DNA of 64,000 nt from Halorussus amylolyticus (GCF_004143485.2 NZ_ML974134.1:37698-101697), one strand, 5' to 3'; numbered from the stretch's first letter, positions 16,643 to 24,452 are shown. Program-made: numbers and translations. The notes: a model not told the origin generated them from the sequence alone.

Positions 16643-17062
16643 ATGCGTCGGCTCCTCGCGCTCGCGGCGCTCGCGCTCGCTCCGTGGACCGTCTTTCCGA
16701 CCGGCGATTTCGTCTTCGCGTGGGGGCTGGTGGGGACGGGTCCGATTCACGTCACGACGCTTCCGAACTACCTGTTCGTCTACACCGCGGGCCTGCCTCA
16801 GCGATTGCTCGCGTGGCCGGTCGGCGTGGTGCTGTACCTGCTCGCGGTCGGGAGCGCGCTTTTTGGGACGTTTACCGCGCGGGAGGACCGGCGCGTGACC
16901 GGCGGCCTGCTGATTCTCGCGGGCGCGAGTCACCTGTGGTTCACGCTCGGGATGTCTCGGACCGGCTTGACCGGGTTTCCGACCGGGACGCTGTTGCTGT
17001 GGACCGCGGCGTGGTGGTTCCACTGGCCGGACCTTCGTGAGACGTTTTTATCCGATGCTTGA
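16643..17062 (+). CDS. small multi-span membrane protein (TIGR04206-like)
   Basis: The 139-residue product has four hydrophobic segments. The start (ALAPWTVFPTGDFVFAWGL) and HLWFTLGMSRTGLTGFPTG are features I associate with a haloarchaeal family of unknown function often found beside DRG GTPases. The ATG begins one base after the DRG stop codon, so translation is probably coupled. No catalytic residues are apparent. Confidence 0.75.
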   Translation: MRRLLALAALALAPWTVFPTGDFVFAWGLVGTGPIHVTTLPNYLFVYTAGLPQRLLAWPVGVVLYLLAVGSALFGTFTAREDRRVTGGLLILAGASHLWFTLGMSRTGLTGFPTGTLLLWTAAWWFHWPDLRETFLSDA

Positions 17063-17174
17063 TGTGGAACTCAGTTCAGTCGGTACGAACTACAGAATAC
17101 ACGTCTGAGAACGCCTCGAAAGCCTCCATCCGGTCGTTTTGAATCGCGACGACAGAATAACTGCGAACAGCCAG

Positions 17175-17290
17175 AAAGCCCCCGCCCGGTCGCGGTCGCT
17201 CAGCGACATATTCGGCGCAAACCGCGCGCCGAATAGGGGTCGCTGAGACGACCAAGATAAACGCGACCGGGCGGCCCCTTTCAGTCCCAC
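17175..17290 (-). repeat. structured repeat, family B, copy 1 (reverse)
   Basis: On the minus strand it opens with GGGACTGAAAGGGGCCG and ends with GGGGGCTTTCTGG. Three helices nest between them: 17262-17271 with 17185-17194 (CGCGACCGGG/CCCGGTCGCG), 17239-17245 with 17201-17207 (GTCGCTG/CAGCGAC), and 17226-17234 with 17210-17218 (GCGCCGAAT/ATTCGGCGC). It directly abuts the family A copy at 17340-17566, also reverse. 17063-17174 shows nothing else. Confidence 0.8.
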
Positions 17291-17339
17291 CCCGGTGGAT
17301 TTTGCCACCGGCTGATTTCTCGGTGGACCATCCACTCGG

Positions 17340-17566
17340 CGTCTGTGGGAGCGAAGCGACCACAGGCTCGGAAGACGCGGTTTGTCTTCCGGCGCGTGCG
17401 GTCGCGCCCTCGTGGCGCGACACAACCGCGCGAGGGATGAGGCTTGCGAGACGCTTCGCGTCTCGCTGATCTGCGAACGCAGTTCACAGACATCGCAGGA
17501 GCGACCGAAAGGAGCGACGAGAAGCACAGTCGGTTGGGGAGGATGTGGCCTGCGGTTGCGGTGCAG
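17340..17566 (-). repeat. structured repeat, family A, copy 3 (reverse, enlarged)
   Basis: The minus strand reads ACCGCAACCGCAGGCCACA, CCTCCCCAACCGACTG, an insertion containing a GCGAGACGC/GCGTCTCGC triloop hairpin (17448-17468), CCTCGCGCG, the variable hairpin, GCACGCGCCGG and a GGAAGAC/GTCTTCC hairpin. The variable hairpin pairs GTCGCGCC (17401-17408) with GGCGCGAC (17414-17421), a sequence unlike the other copies. Confidence 0.75.
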
Positions 17567-17573
17567 TGGTCGG

Positions 17574-17756
17574 GTGGACTGAAAGGGGCCGGACGGTCAC
17601 GCGAGTGAAGCGAGCGTGACCTCGGAAGATGCGGTTTGTCTTCCGGCGCTCGCGGGCGAAGCCCGTGGTAGTCTCTGCGGGCCAGTATTCGCGCGGGCTG
17701 TGCGGAGAGCGCGAATATCCCGCAGAGCGACCGCGAGCGTCCGGGGGCTTTCTGGG
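17574..17756 (+). repeat. structured repeat, family B, copy 2 (forward)
   Basis: It has the same end boxes as copy 1: GTGGACTGAAAGGGGCCG at the start and GGGGGCTTTCTGG at the end. The nested helices have different sequences: CCGGACG (17589-17595) with CGTCCGG (17738-17744), CTCTGCGGG (17673-17681) with CCCGCAGAG (17719-17727), and ATTCGCGC (17687-17694) with GCGCGAAT (17709-17716). Extra hairpins between the first and second helix include GTCACGC/GCGTGAC and a family A-like GGAAGA/TCTTCC. Confidence 0.8.
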
Positions 17757-17808
17757 TGTTTACGTTCGAGAGAGAAGCTCACGAAATCCCATTTTTATAG
17801 TTTTCATA

Positions 17809-17847
17809 GTTACGTCGCGAGCGTCCGGGGGCTTTCTGGGACGTAAC
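17809..17847. repeat. isolated tail of family B inside a short inverted repeat
   Basis: Bases 17817-17840 repeat 17733-17756 exactly (24 bp, containing CGGGGGCTTTCTGGG). This tail alone is framed by GTTACGTC (17809-17816) and GACGTAAC (17840-17847). No head or helix region of family B precedes it. Confidence 0.8.
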
Positions 17848-17933
17848 AATCCCCGTCTCGTCTGAATCGCTTTCCGACACTCCTTCCGCGAACAGTAGCC
17901 TTTTCGCTCCGGAAGCCCGAACGTTTCAAACGC

Positions 17934-18692
17934 ATGAACGCGACACTCGACCACGTGATGATGCGCGTCGAAGACCTCGACGCGGCGCTCGACTGGTATC
18001 AGGACCACCTCGACTACGAGGAGACGGGGCGCTGGGAGGCCGACACCTTCACGAACGTCTTCCTCGCGCCCGAGGGCGCACACGAGGAGAGTGCGGCCCT
18101 CGAACTCACGTACAACCACGACGGTCGCTCCTACGAGATGGGCGACGCGTGGGGACACATCGCGGTCCGCGTCGACGACGTGTACGACGCCTACGAGGAA
18201 CTGATGGACGAGGGCGTCGAGGACTACCGCGACCCCGATTCCTGTGGCGGGTCGTACGCCTTCGTCAAGGACCCCGACGGCCACGAGGTCGAAATCGTGG
18301 AGCGCGACTACGGCGCCGAGTGGAGCCTCGACCACACCATGATTCGGGTCGAGGACGCCGACGAAGCGCTCGGGTGGTACACCCGAAAGCTCGAATACGA
18401 GCACACCGGCCGGTGGGAGTCCGACACGTTCGCGAACTACTTCATGAAGCCCGAGGACGCGGCCGACGAGGCGATGGCCGTGGAGCTGACGTACAACTAC
18501 GACGGCCGCTCGTACGAGATGGGCGACGCGTGGGGCCACCTTGCAGTCCGGACCAGCGACCTCGATTCGGCGTGGGACAGCCTGATGGAACGCGACGCCG
18601 AGGACTACCGCGACCCCGAATCCTGCGACAATCGCTACGCGTTCACGAAGGACATGGACGGCCACGAAATCGAAGTTGTGACGCGGGACTGA
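17934..18692 (+). CDS. double VOC-domain (glyoxalase I-like) protein
   Basis: This 252-residue protein is an obvious internal duplication: residues 1-126 and 127-252 each have LDH[VT]MxRVEDxDxAL, WYxxxLxYExTGRWExDTF, ELTYNxDGRSYEMGDAWGH and DPDSC/DPESC. Each half is a vicinal-oxygen-chelate domain; His and Glu residues at the usual metal positions are present in both. It is most like lactoylglutathione lyases, but haloarchaea use other thiols, so the substrate is unknown. The ATG at 17934 matches the first repeat boundary. Confidence 0.88.
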   Translation: MNATLDHVMMRVEDLDAALDWYQDHLDYEETGRWEADTFTNVFLAPEGAHEESAALELTYNHDGRSYEMGDAWGHIAVRVDDVYDAYEELMDEGVEDYRDPDSCGGSYAFVKDPDGHEVEIVERDYGAEWSLDHTMIRVEDADEALGWYTRKLEYEHTGRWESDTFANYFMKPEDAADEAMAVELTYNYDGRSYEMGDAWGHLAVRTSDLDSAWDSLMERDAEDYRDPESCDNRYAFTKDMDGHEIEVVTRD

Positions 18693-18925
18693 ATCGTGGC
18701 ATAAAGGGCGAACCGCTCGACAAATTCTGAGACGCGTGAAGCGACGAAATCGCGGACGACGCGCGTTCGGTCATCCGCGAAGGGCGCGAGCGAACCAAGG
18801 AAAAGGCGGCCGAACGGTACGAATCGGCTCGGAATCGCGACCCTGTTCTCTCCCGGAGAAGTCGCTCGTTTCTCGCGGTATCGCTCGGTGAAACTCCCCC
18901 GCTCCCCGTAAGGCCTAAGCTACTC

Positions 18926-19099
18926 GCGGTAGTGGCCTTGACACCGACCGAGGAAAGTGCAGTCCGTCTCGGGAGACTGTCCTTGCGTGCATCGGTCCTC
19001 GACGACGCGATTCCTCTAGGAGTGTCGCGCGAGCGCGCACGAAAGTCCCGTAACTAGAGTCGATAGAGAGACACGAAGTGCTGACCTGACCACTACCGC
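18926..19099. ncRNA. possible structured RNA upstream of csg (candidate only)
   Basis: GCGGTAGTGG (18926-18935) is exactly complementary to CCACTACCGC (19090-19099), and the pairing can extend imperfectly inward. Inside, GACCGA (18946-18951) pairs with TCGGTC (18992-18997) around further short helices. No promoter is obvious and neither strand is favoured. No convincing ORF exists in 18693-19425. It contains GAGGAAAGT, as in RNase P RNA, but lacks the rest of that molecule. Confidence 0.3.
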
Positions 19100-19260
19100 T
19101 ACACAATCGAACGAGCGGTACTCGGAAAAGATACTCAAACCCGAGTACGAAATCTGTCATTGACCTCCACCCCCGTCGCGTAAGCAACCGCAACGCCCGC
19201 GTAACGGCAGCTTTCGACTTCCGAGAACGGACGTGTGAGCCGTTCCCACGCCCGAATAGC

Positions 19261-19305
19261 GGTTAAGATAACACAAAGTATTTACCACGCCCGCTAAATT
19301 AGTTG
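19261..19305 (+). promoter_or_regulatory. A/T-rich promoter zone of csg
   Basis: This is the most A/T-rich stretch before csg, with two TATA-like elements: AGTATTTA (19278-19285) and CTAAATTA (about 19294-19301). Either predicts a 5' leader of roughly 100 nt or more, which contains a CCCGG/CCGGG hairpin (19354-19368). No Shine-Dalgarno precedes the ATG; the last 20 nt are A/C-rich. Confidence 0.5.
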
Positions 19306-19425
19306 AACTGTACCCCTACCCATGGTGCCAGTGTTGAGTACAGGTGGTCCACACCCGGAAACGCCGGGTTACGCAAAAAGGACTACGGGAAAGATGCTGT
19401 CGCCGACCGAATAACCAAACCAAAC

Positions 19426-21591
19426 ATGACAAGCAATACAAAGAAACTTCGCGCGGTCTTCCTGGCTGCGCTTATGGTGGCGTCTGTGTTCGCAGGCACC
19501 GTAGCCTTCGCGGGTTCCGCCGCGGCGGTTAGCGCCAACGACGCAGACGACACTCTCGACGACGGCGAGCGGTATTGGCAGGGTGAGACCCTGTACCTGG
19601 ACAGTGGTAACAACAACGTGGAGTGGGAACTTCACTCGGTTGAAGATGATGGCAGTGGTAGCTCAGGCGTTGACACTGACTTCGAAAGTGAAATCACTTT
19701 CGACGACGGTGCAATCCTTGACACCGCGGGTCTTGAAGACGGCGACTATGTCATTGTTGACGAAAGCGGTAATTACGTCACATTCGATAGCAACGGCGTC
19801 GAAGACGGTACTGATACCGTCGACAATGCACTTTGGTCCCTCGCAGTCCAGGACTTCGAAGTGACTGCGGACCCCGTTAACGTCACGAACGGTGCGGGCG
19901 ACGAGAGTAACACCACGTTCGAGTTCGACTCGAACCGCGGTAGTTACGATGTCGACGTGACGGCCGACGGACTCGACCACGAGGAACTCGCAGACATCTT
20001 CAACACCTCGCAGTACAACGACCGTGCTGTCTACGAAGATGACGACAAAGCCGTAATCACGGTCTCCGACGAACTCGAGGGTGACTTCGATGGAATCGAC
20101 ACCGGCGAGTACGACATGGAGTTCGACGTGAACGACACTAGCGCCGAGGACACCGCCACGGTCAACGTGACCGAGCCCGAGGACGCTTCCATCTCGCTCC
20201 CGAATAGCGTCGTCTCGGAGGAGAACGGTGACGTCGCCGAGTTCACTGTCGACATCGAGAATACCGACACCGCTGATGTTCAGATTGGTGGCTCGGACAG
20301 TAACTTCATGGTCAACTTCTCCGTCACCGACGAGGATGACGACGACGAAGTGACCGTCGAGTTCGACACCTCGAAATCTTACAGTGGTAGTGCGAGCGAC
20401 ATGGTTGACGTTGCAGGCGATGACAGTATCGACACCAGCGGAGACTACGGCGTCTACAGCGGTGAGAACTTGGACGCTGGTGGCCTGAGCGATGTCGTCG
20501 GTAACGGGAACTACGACCTTACGGTCTACCAGCAAGGCTCCGACAGCCGCGAAGACAAGACGAGCCTCCGTCTGACCCAGCGCTCGACGGACGACCTCAA
20601 CACGTGGGTCCATGCTGATGCGGGCAGCTACCCCAGCGACGTTGACGAACTCCTCGAGGGTGTCTCGGAATCTGACACCATCGCACAGAACGACCTCGTT
20701 GTCGTCGAAACCCAAGCGTCGGGTATCTACGGCAACGTCAGCGGTGCTGGCGACTTCGGCGGCGCAAACGACTCGAAGCACGGTGTCTTCCTGAACGTCA
20801 CGCAGACGAACGAGGGAGCCAACGCGCAGCCGAACGAGTTCAACGCGACGACCGCAAACGCATCGTACTTCGACGCGGAGAACAACACGTTCTTCCTCAT
20901 CTTCGACACTGACGGTCACAGCATCGAAGCTGACGACGAGTACGAAGCAGAATTCAAGATCAGTGACGCACACAGCTTCACTGACGAGGAAGAGAGTGTT
21001 TCAGGCGACTTCAGTGTCCCTGAGACGAATCTCGAACTCAGCAACCTGAACGACAACGACGAACTCGAGCTCCCGAACTCCGAGGACTCTGAGGTCTCCG
21101 GTACGAGCAACCTCGCGCCCGGCACCGAGGTCACCCTCGAAGCCGAGTCCGAGAGCGACTACTGGTCGACCTCCGGCGAAATCGACTCCGACGGGGAGTT
21201 CTCCGGTGAGTTCGACTTCTCCGGACTCGACAACGGTACGGAACTCGAGATAACCGCCTCGGCTGACAACGTTGAGGACGCCACCGCTGACGCGATGGTC
21301 CTCGACAGCGTCGACCAGGGCGAGGACAACGAGACGGAGACGACCACGGAGGAGACGACCACGGAAACGACCACCGAGGAAACGACCGAGGAAACGACCA
21401 CCGAGGAAACGACCGAAGAGCCCGACACCACGGAAGAGCCTGACACCACCGAAGAGCCCGAGACCGACGAGGGCGACGGTGACGACGGCGACGGTGACGG
21501 TGGCGACGGCGGCATCCCCGGCTTCGGCATGGGTGTTGCCCTTGTCGCACTGCTCGGTGCCGCGCTCCTCGCGCTCCGCCGCAGCAACTGA
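19426..21591 (+). CDS. csg: S-layer (cell-surface) glycoprotein
   Basis: This is the major envelope protein of the cell. The 721-residue precursor has a signal peptide (about 1-35, ending near GSAAA), a long acidic extracellular region with about fourteen N-glycosylation sequons (NVT, NTS, NAT and others), a Thr/Glu-rich stalk (about 640-685, likely O-glycosylated) and the PGF-CTERM tail IPGFGMGVALVALLG ending in ALRRSN. Archaeosortase A removes that tail and adds lipid. It is shorter than the better-known haloarchaeal csg proteins (about 800-850). Upstream in-frame sequence to 19303 is leader, not coding. The 3' flank has a hairpin and T6. Confidence 0.95.
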   Translation: MTSNTKKLRAVFLAALMVASVFAGTVAFAGSAAAVSANDADDTLDDGERYWQGETLYLDSGNNNVEWELHSVEDDGSGSSGVDTDFESEITFDDGAILDTAGLEDGDYVIVDESGNYVTFDSNGVEDGTDTVDNALWSLAVQDFEVTADPVNVTNGAGDESNTTFEFDSNRGSYDVDVTADGLDHEELADIFNTSQYNDRAVYEDDDKAVITVSDELEGDFDGIDTGEYDMEFDVNDTSAEDTATVNVTEPEDASISLPNSVVSEENGDVAEFTVDIENTDTADVQIGGSDSNFMVNFSVTDEDDDDEVTVEFDTSKSYSGSASDMVDVAGDDSIDTSGDYGVYSGENLDAGGLSDVVGNGNYDLTVYQQGSDSREDKTSLRLTQRSTDDLNTWVHADAGSYPSDVDELLEGVSESDTIAQNDLVVVETQASGIYGNVSGAGDFGGANDSKHGVFLNVTQTNEGANAQPNEFNATTANASYFDAENNTFFLIFDTDGHSIEADDEYEAEFKISDAHSFTDEEESVSGDFSVPETNLELSNLNDNDELELPNSEDSEVSGTSNLAPGTEVTLEAESESDYWSTSGEIDSDGEFSGEFDFSGLDNGTELEITASADNVEDATADAMVLDSVDQGEDNETETTTEETTTETTTEETTEETTTEETTEEPDTTEEPDTTEEPETDEGDGDDGDGDGGDGGIPGFGMGVALVALLGAALLALRRSN

Positions 21592-21608
21592 ATAGCTGAC
21601 TAATCACC

Positions 21609-21655
21609 GAACCCTTCAGGGTTCGATTCGCTTCGCGGTTCCATTTTTTCGGACC
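21609..21655 (+). terminator. csg terminator: hairpin plus T-run
   Basis: CGAACCC-TTCA-GGGTTCG (about 21608-21625) forms a hairpin, followed by a CCATTTTTTCGG stretch. It begins 17 nt after the csg stop codon, where a strong stop is expected for a very highly expressed gene. Confidence 0.65.
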
Positions 21656-21674
21656 TACACCGACCAGCGATAGC
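21619..21674. repeat. direct repeat, left copy (csg 3' flank)
   Basis: GGGTTCGATTCGCTTCGCG through CGACCAGCGATAGC recurs at 23113-23167 with few differences (55-56 bp). The two copies bracket both toxin-antitoxin pairs. Confidence 0.85.
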
Positions 21675-21781
21675 TGGTACGTGAGCACCACGACCTGTTC
21701 TAGCGAACTGGTGGACCAATACCTACGAGACACTCGAATTCAGCAGTTTTCGAAAATCAAATGTAGCCGTCGGTTCCGTTT

Positions 21782-22180
21782 TCAGTACGTTTCCACTTCG
21801 ATGTCAGGGAACTTCTCGAAATCCGCGACGTTGTCGGTGAGAACCGGCTCACCGAACCGGTCGGCAACCGCTCCGATGACCGCGTCCGGTGTATCGACAC
21901 CGCTATTGCCTCCGTGCTGGTGATCCGACTCAGCTAGCAGTTCGCCTGCCCGGAGCGCTGTGCGTTTGTCAACGGGCACGAGTGGGTACATCTGCAGGAG
22001 ATTCTGCACTCGTCGCTGTTCGTCCGGCGAGTCGGTGAAAACCGCGCCGTACTGCAGTTCCATCACGGATGGCACTGCCACGCGCTGTACCGCGTTCGAG
22101 TCGTACAGTTCGACGGCTTTTTCGAACGCATTTTGTTTACCATCCTTTAAATCGAGCAAAAACGACGTGTCCAGAATCAT
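21782..22180 (-). CDS. vapC: PIN-domain ribonuclease toxin, VapC family
   Basis: VapC toxins cleave RNA, usually tRNA or rRNA, when released from VapB. The 132-residue length is typical. The acidic metal-binding residues are Asp4 (LDTSFLLD), Glu41 (MELQYG), Asp99 (TPDAVIG) and Asp116/Asp120 (TDNVADF). The start codon overlaps the vapB stop by four bases (ATGA), the usual antitoxin-first arrangement. Confidence 0.9.
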   Translation of the reverse strand: MILDTSFLLDLKDGKQNAFEKAVELYDSNAVQRVAVPSVMELQYGAVFTDSPDEQRRVQNLLQMYPLVPVDKRTALRAGELLAESDHQHGGNSGVDTPDAVIGAVADRFGEPVLTDNVADFEKFPDIEVETY

Positions 22181-22413
22181 TCGAACCGCTCGCGAATATC
22201 TGCACGGCGCTCTCGACCCCGATCGCGTTTTTGCTTGATTGCCTCGCGCATCTCTGCAGCGGTCTCGTCACTTTCGCCGATGATCTCTGCGAGGGCGTCC
22301 GGGGATGGGCCACCCATCAGTCGCCGCAGTGCATCCTCCATCGTTTCGTCACCTCGCTTGTGGGCTTTCACGACCTCGTGGAAGCGCTCCGAAACGCGAA
22401 TCGTCTTGGTCAT
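22177..22413 (-). CDS. vapB: VapB-type antitoxin
   Basis: This 78-residue protein starts with a ribbon-helix-helix-like strand and helix (TKTIRVSERFHEVVKAHKR) followed by a charged helical tail that would wrap the toxin. It lies immediately upstream of, and overlaps, vapC, and is probably both antitoxin and operon autorepressor. A TAATAATTG element about 26 nt upstream of the ATG at 22413 fits a leaderless transcript. Confidence 0.85.
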   Translation of the reverse strand: MTKTIRVSERFHEVVKAHKRGDETMEDALRRLMGGPSPDALAEIIGESDETAAEMREAIKQKRDRGRERRADIRERFE

Positions 22414-22570
22414 ACGGTGTCTTTGTATGTACGCAATTATTAGTGTTAGCTTCAGGAAGGGGCGGTGCGCTCTTCACGGTCTTCCTGAGCAACTGAATTT
22501 CGGGCGTAAACGAAGCGCAGGCGCTAGCGCAGCCAAGCACTTATTCCGCCGGTCGGTCTAACTTGAGCCG

Positions 22571-22834
22571 ATGAGCACCACGACCGACGACCACGTCGGA
22601 GAGGGTGTCGAGTTCACCTACGAGGATGGTCTCGTCACTGCGCGCGACCTCGAAACCGTCGTCGCATCCAGCGGGCGGTCGAAGTCCGATGCGCTCGCGA
22701 TGCTCGCGGAAGCCCTCGAACTCCACGAAGGCGGTGGCGAACCCGTCGACGACGAAGACGAATTTTTCGCCACAATCGGGATAGACCTCGATGGAATCGA
22801 GGACGACGAATCACCTCCACCGTGGCTCGCGTAG
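22571..22834 (+). CDS. hicB: HicB-like antitoxin
   Basis: The 87-residue acidic protein contains the partial RNase H-like HicB fold (VEFTYEDGLVTARDLETVVASSGRSKSDALAMLAEAL). A CACTTATTCC promoter element lies about 26 nt upstream. The stop codon directly precedes the hicA start, as in haloarchaeal hicBA pairs. The antitoxin frame is intact although its partner is broken. Confidence 0.8.
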   Translation: MSTTTDDHVGEGVEFTYEDGLVTARDLETVVASSGRSKSDALAMLAEALELHEGGGEPVDDEDEFFATIGIDLDGIEDDESPPPWLA

Positions 22835-23086
22835 ATGGTGTACGCTGATTTCGACGGGTGAGACATCGTCAAGGCGCTCCGTTCGAAACGCTACAAACCG
22901 GTCGGGCGCACCGGTAGCCACGTCAAGCTCCGGTACGAGCATCCTGACACCGGTGCGGTTCGCATCGTCACGGTTCCGCTTACTGATTCGGACCGAATCT
23001 CTCAGGACACGTACCGGTCTATCGCCGAACAGTGCGGTGCGAAGGACTTCGAGGAGTGGGCCGAGTGGATAGACCGCAACTGCTGA
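22835..23086 (+). pseudogene. hicA: HicA-family toxin interrupted by an in-frame TGA
   Basis: Translated through the stop, the frame reads MVYADFDG*DIVKALRSKRY, then KPVGRTGSHVKLRYEHP, ending EWIDRNC. This is the HicA mRNA-interferase pattern with the catalytic GSHVKLR histidine. The TGA at codon 9 (22859-22861) stands where HicA relatives usually have Arg (G-R-D-[IV]-V-K-A-L), consistent with a single CGA-to-TGA change. The rest of the 83-codon frame is undamaged, suggesting recent inactivation or a sequencing error. Haloarchaea are not known to use selenocysteine. Confidence 0.85.
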
Positions 23087-23112
23087 TACCTTGTTGCCCA
23101 CCAAATACGACC

Positions 23113-23167
23113 GGGTTCGATTCGCTTCGCGACACCATTTTTGGACTCTACACCGACCAGCGATAGC
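23113..23167. repeat. direct repeat, right copy (before artA)
   Basis: This near-copy of 21619-21674 includes the CCATTTTT run but not the left half of the csg terminator hairpin. It ends about 110 bp before artA. Confidence 0.85.
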
Positions 23168-23274
23168 ACCGCCGCTCGCGGAAACGCCGTGTTTCCACCG
23201 CGCTAAGCCGACGTTAACAGACTCGACCGGAGCCGACACCTCTTTATTCGGCGCGCGCTTGCTACCGAGTAACC

Positions 23275-24213
23275 GTGAGTACAGCCCTCACCGACGCGCT
23301 CGCGTGGCTCTCCGTCGGACTGTTCGGCGCGGCCGTCGTCCTCGACTGGTACGACGGTACGCGCGGTCGCGGCCGAGCGCGCTACCTCGCGTCGGGCGCG
23401 TGGGTCGTGTTTGGCGTCTTCTGGCTGGTGTTGTTCCCGCACTTCGCGTTCGAACAGCGGAGTTTCATCGAGGGTGCGCTCAGCCTCGCCGCGCTTCCGG
23501 CGTGTCTGTACGCCGCGTATCTGCTGGCGCAGGGTCGCGAGACGCTCTTCATCCTCTCGCGCGCGGTCGCGTTCATGGGTCTCATCTACATGCCGTTCAC
23601 GATGATTTCGCCCGCGAAGACGTGGCTCATCGAGCTCGTGACGATGCAGGGCGAGTTCGTGATGCGGACGATGGGCTACGAGTTCGAGGTCATCCAGCAC
23701 GAGCGCGACCTCTGGGGGACGTACCTGTTCGTCCACCCGACGAAGGGCGAGTTCACGACCAACGTCCTGCTGGCGTGCACCGGACTCGGGAGCATGGCCA
23801 TCTTCGGCGGCCTCATCGCCGCGGTTCGCGCGCCGCTCCGCCGAAAGCTCCGGGCACTCGCCATCGCCATCCCGGTCATCTGGGTGCTGAATCTCGCTCG
23901 CGTGGTGTTCATCACGCTCGCGTTCAGCTTCCAGTGGCTCCAGATATTCGTGGACCCGATTTCGGGGCTGGTGGGGTACGACAACCCCAACATGGTGTCG
24001 TACTTCATCTCCGACCGCGTCATCGCCCAGAGTCTCTCGGTGGTGGCGCTGGTAGGTATCGCGTGGGCCGTGGCCCGCGAGGTTCCCGAGATACTGACCG
24101 TCGCCGAGGACGTGCTCTACATGGTGACCGGCGACGAGTACGACCTCCACGATGCTGTGGGCTCGGACCACGCTGTGGAGACGGCTGTTCGGGCGGATGG
24201 TGAAGGCGAGTAG
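23275..24213 (+). CDS. artA: archaeosortase A
   Basis: ArtA is the membrane cysteine transpeptidase-like enzyme that removes PGF-CTERM tails from surface proteins such as the S-layer glycoprotein and allows their lipidation. The 312-residue product has about eight membrane spans. The catalytic residues match the Haloferax enzyme with a constant offset of five: Cys168 (LLACTGLGS), Arg209 (NLARVVF) and Arg248 (SDRVIAQ). The start is GTG at 23275 with a CTTTATT box about 30 nt upstream. It lies 1.7 kb from its main expected substrate, csg. Confidence 0.96.
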   Translation: MSTALTDALAWLSVGLFGAAVVLDWYDGTRGRGRARYLASGAWVVFGVFWLVLFPHFAFEQRSFIEGALSLAALPACLYAAYLLAQGRETLFILSRAVAFMGLIYMPFTMISPAKTWLIELVTMQGEFVMRTMGYEFEVIQHERDLWGTYLFVHPTKGEFTTNVLLACTGLGSMAIFGGLIAAVRAPLRRKLRALAIAIPVIWVLNLARVVFITLAFSFQWLQIFVDPISGLVGYDNPNMVSYFISDRVIAQSLSVVALVGIAWAVAREVPEILTVAEDVLYMVTGDEYDLHDAVGSDHAVETAVRADGEGE

Positions 24214-24293
24214 GAGTCGCTTTTTCGTAGTACGTGGACTTTCTTGACGGGAATGCGGTTGAGGATTCCCGAAATAGAAGCGCAAAATCGTGA

Positions 24294-24452
24294 AGCTAGC
24301 TACTCCCGGTACCTAGGGGAGACCGCACAGCTCCGCACCCGCGACAGCCACACGCCTCCCCAACCGCCTGCGGTCCTCACTCCGTTGCGGTCCTCAGCCC
24401 TCGCGCGTGTCGATGCGACGCCAAACCACGGCGTCGCACCAGCACGCGCCGG
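24294..24452 (+). repeat. structured repeat, family A, copy 4
   Basis: It begins AGCTAGCTACT, then a CTCCC/GGGAG hairpin (24303-24321). It continues GACCGCACAGCTCCGC, CCTCCCCAACCGCCTGCGGT, CCTCGCGCG, the variable hairpin TGCGACGCC (24414-24422) with GGCGTCGCA (24430-24438) around AAACCAC, and CAGCACGCGCCGG. It fills the convergent gap between artA and dphB. Confidence 0.8.

Noticed and set aside
17175-17290. CRISPR repeat suggested by GTGGGACTGAAAG
   Set aside because: Only two copies occur, in opposite orientation and with no regular spacers or cas genes; the likeness to repeat 3' handles is superficial.
17616-17865. Small ORFs across the 17-kb repeat region
   Set aside because: They follow repeat sequence, have no promoter or acidic bias, and their frames are not kept between repeat copies.
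18950-18959. RNase P RNA, suggested by GAGGAAAGTG
   Set aside because: The element lacks the expected following CC, the preceding P2/P3 helices and the conserved 3' half; it is about 175 nt, too short.
18915-19193. 92-codon minus-strand ORF upstream of csg
   Set aside because: It is basic, Cys/Arg-rich, without a promoter, and overlaps the paired arms of the candidate RNA.
19303-19425. 41-codon upstream extension of csg
   Set aside because: The signal peptide starts at ATG 19426; the extension overlaps the leader hairpin and has no signal-like character.
22859-22861. Selenocysteine or programmed read-through at the hicA TGA
   Set aside because: Haloarchaea are not known to encode selenocysteine and HicA homologues have Arg at this place; a nonsense mutation is simpler.
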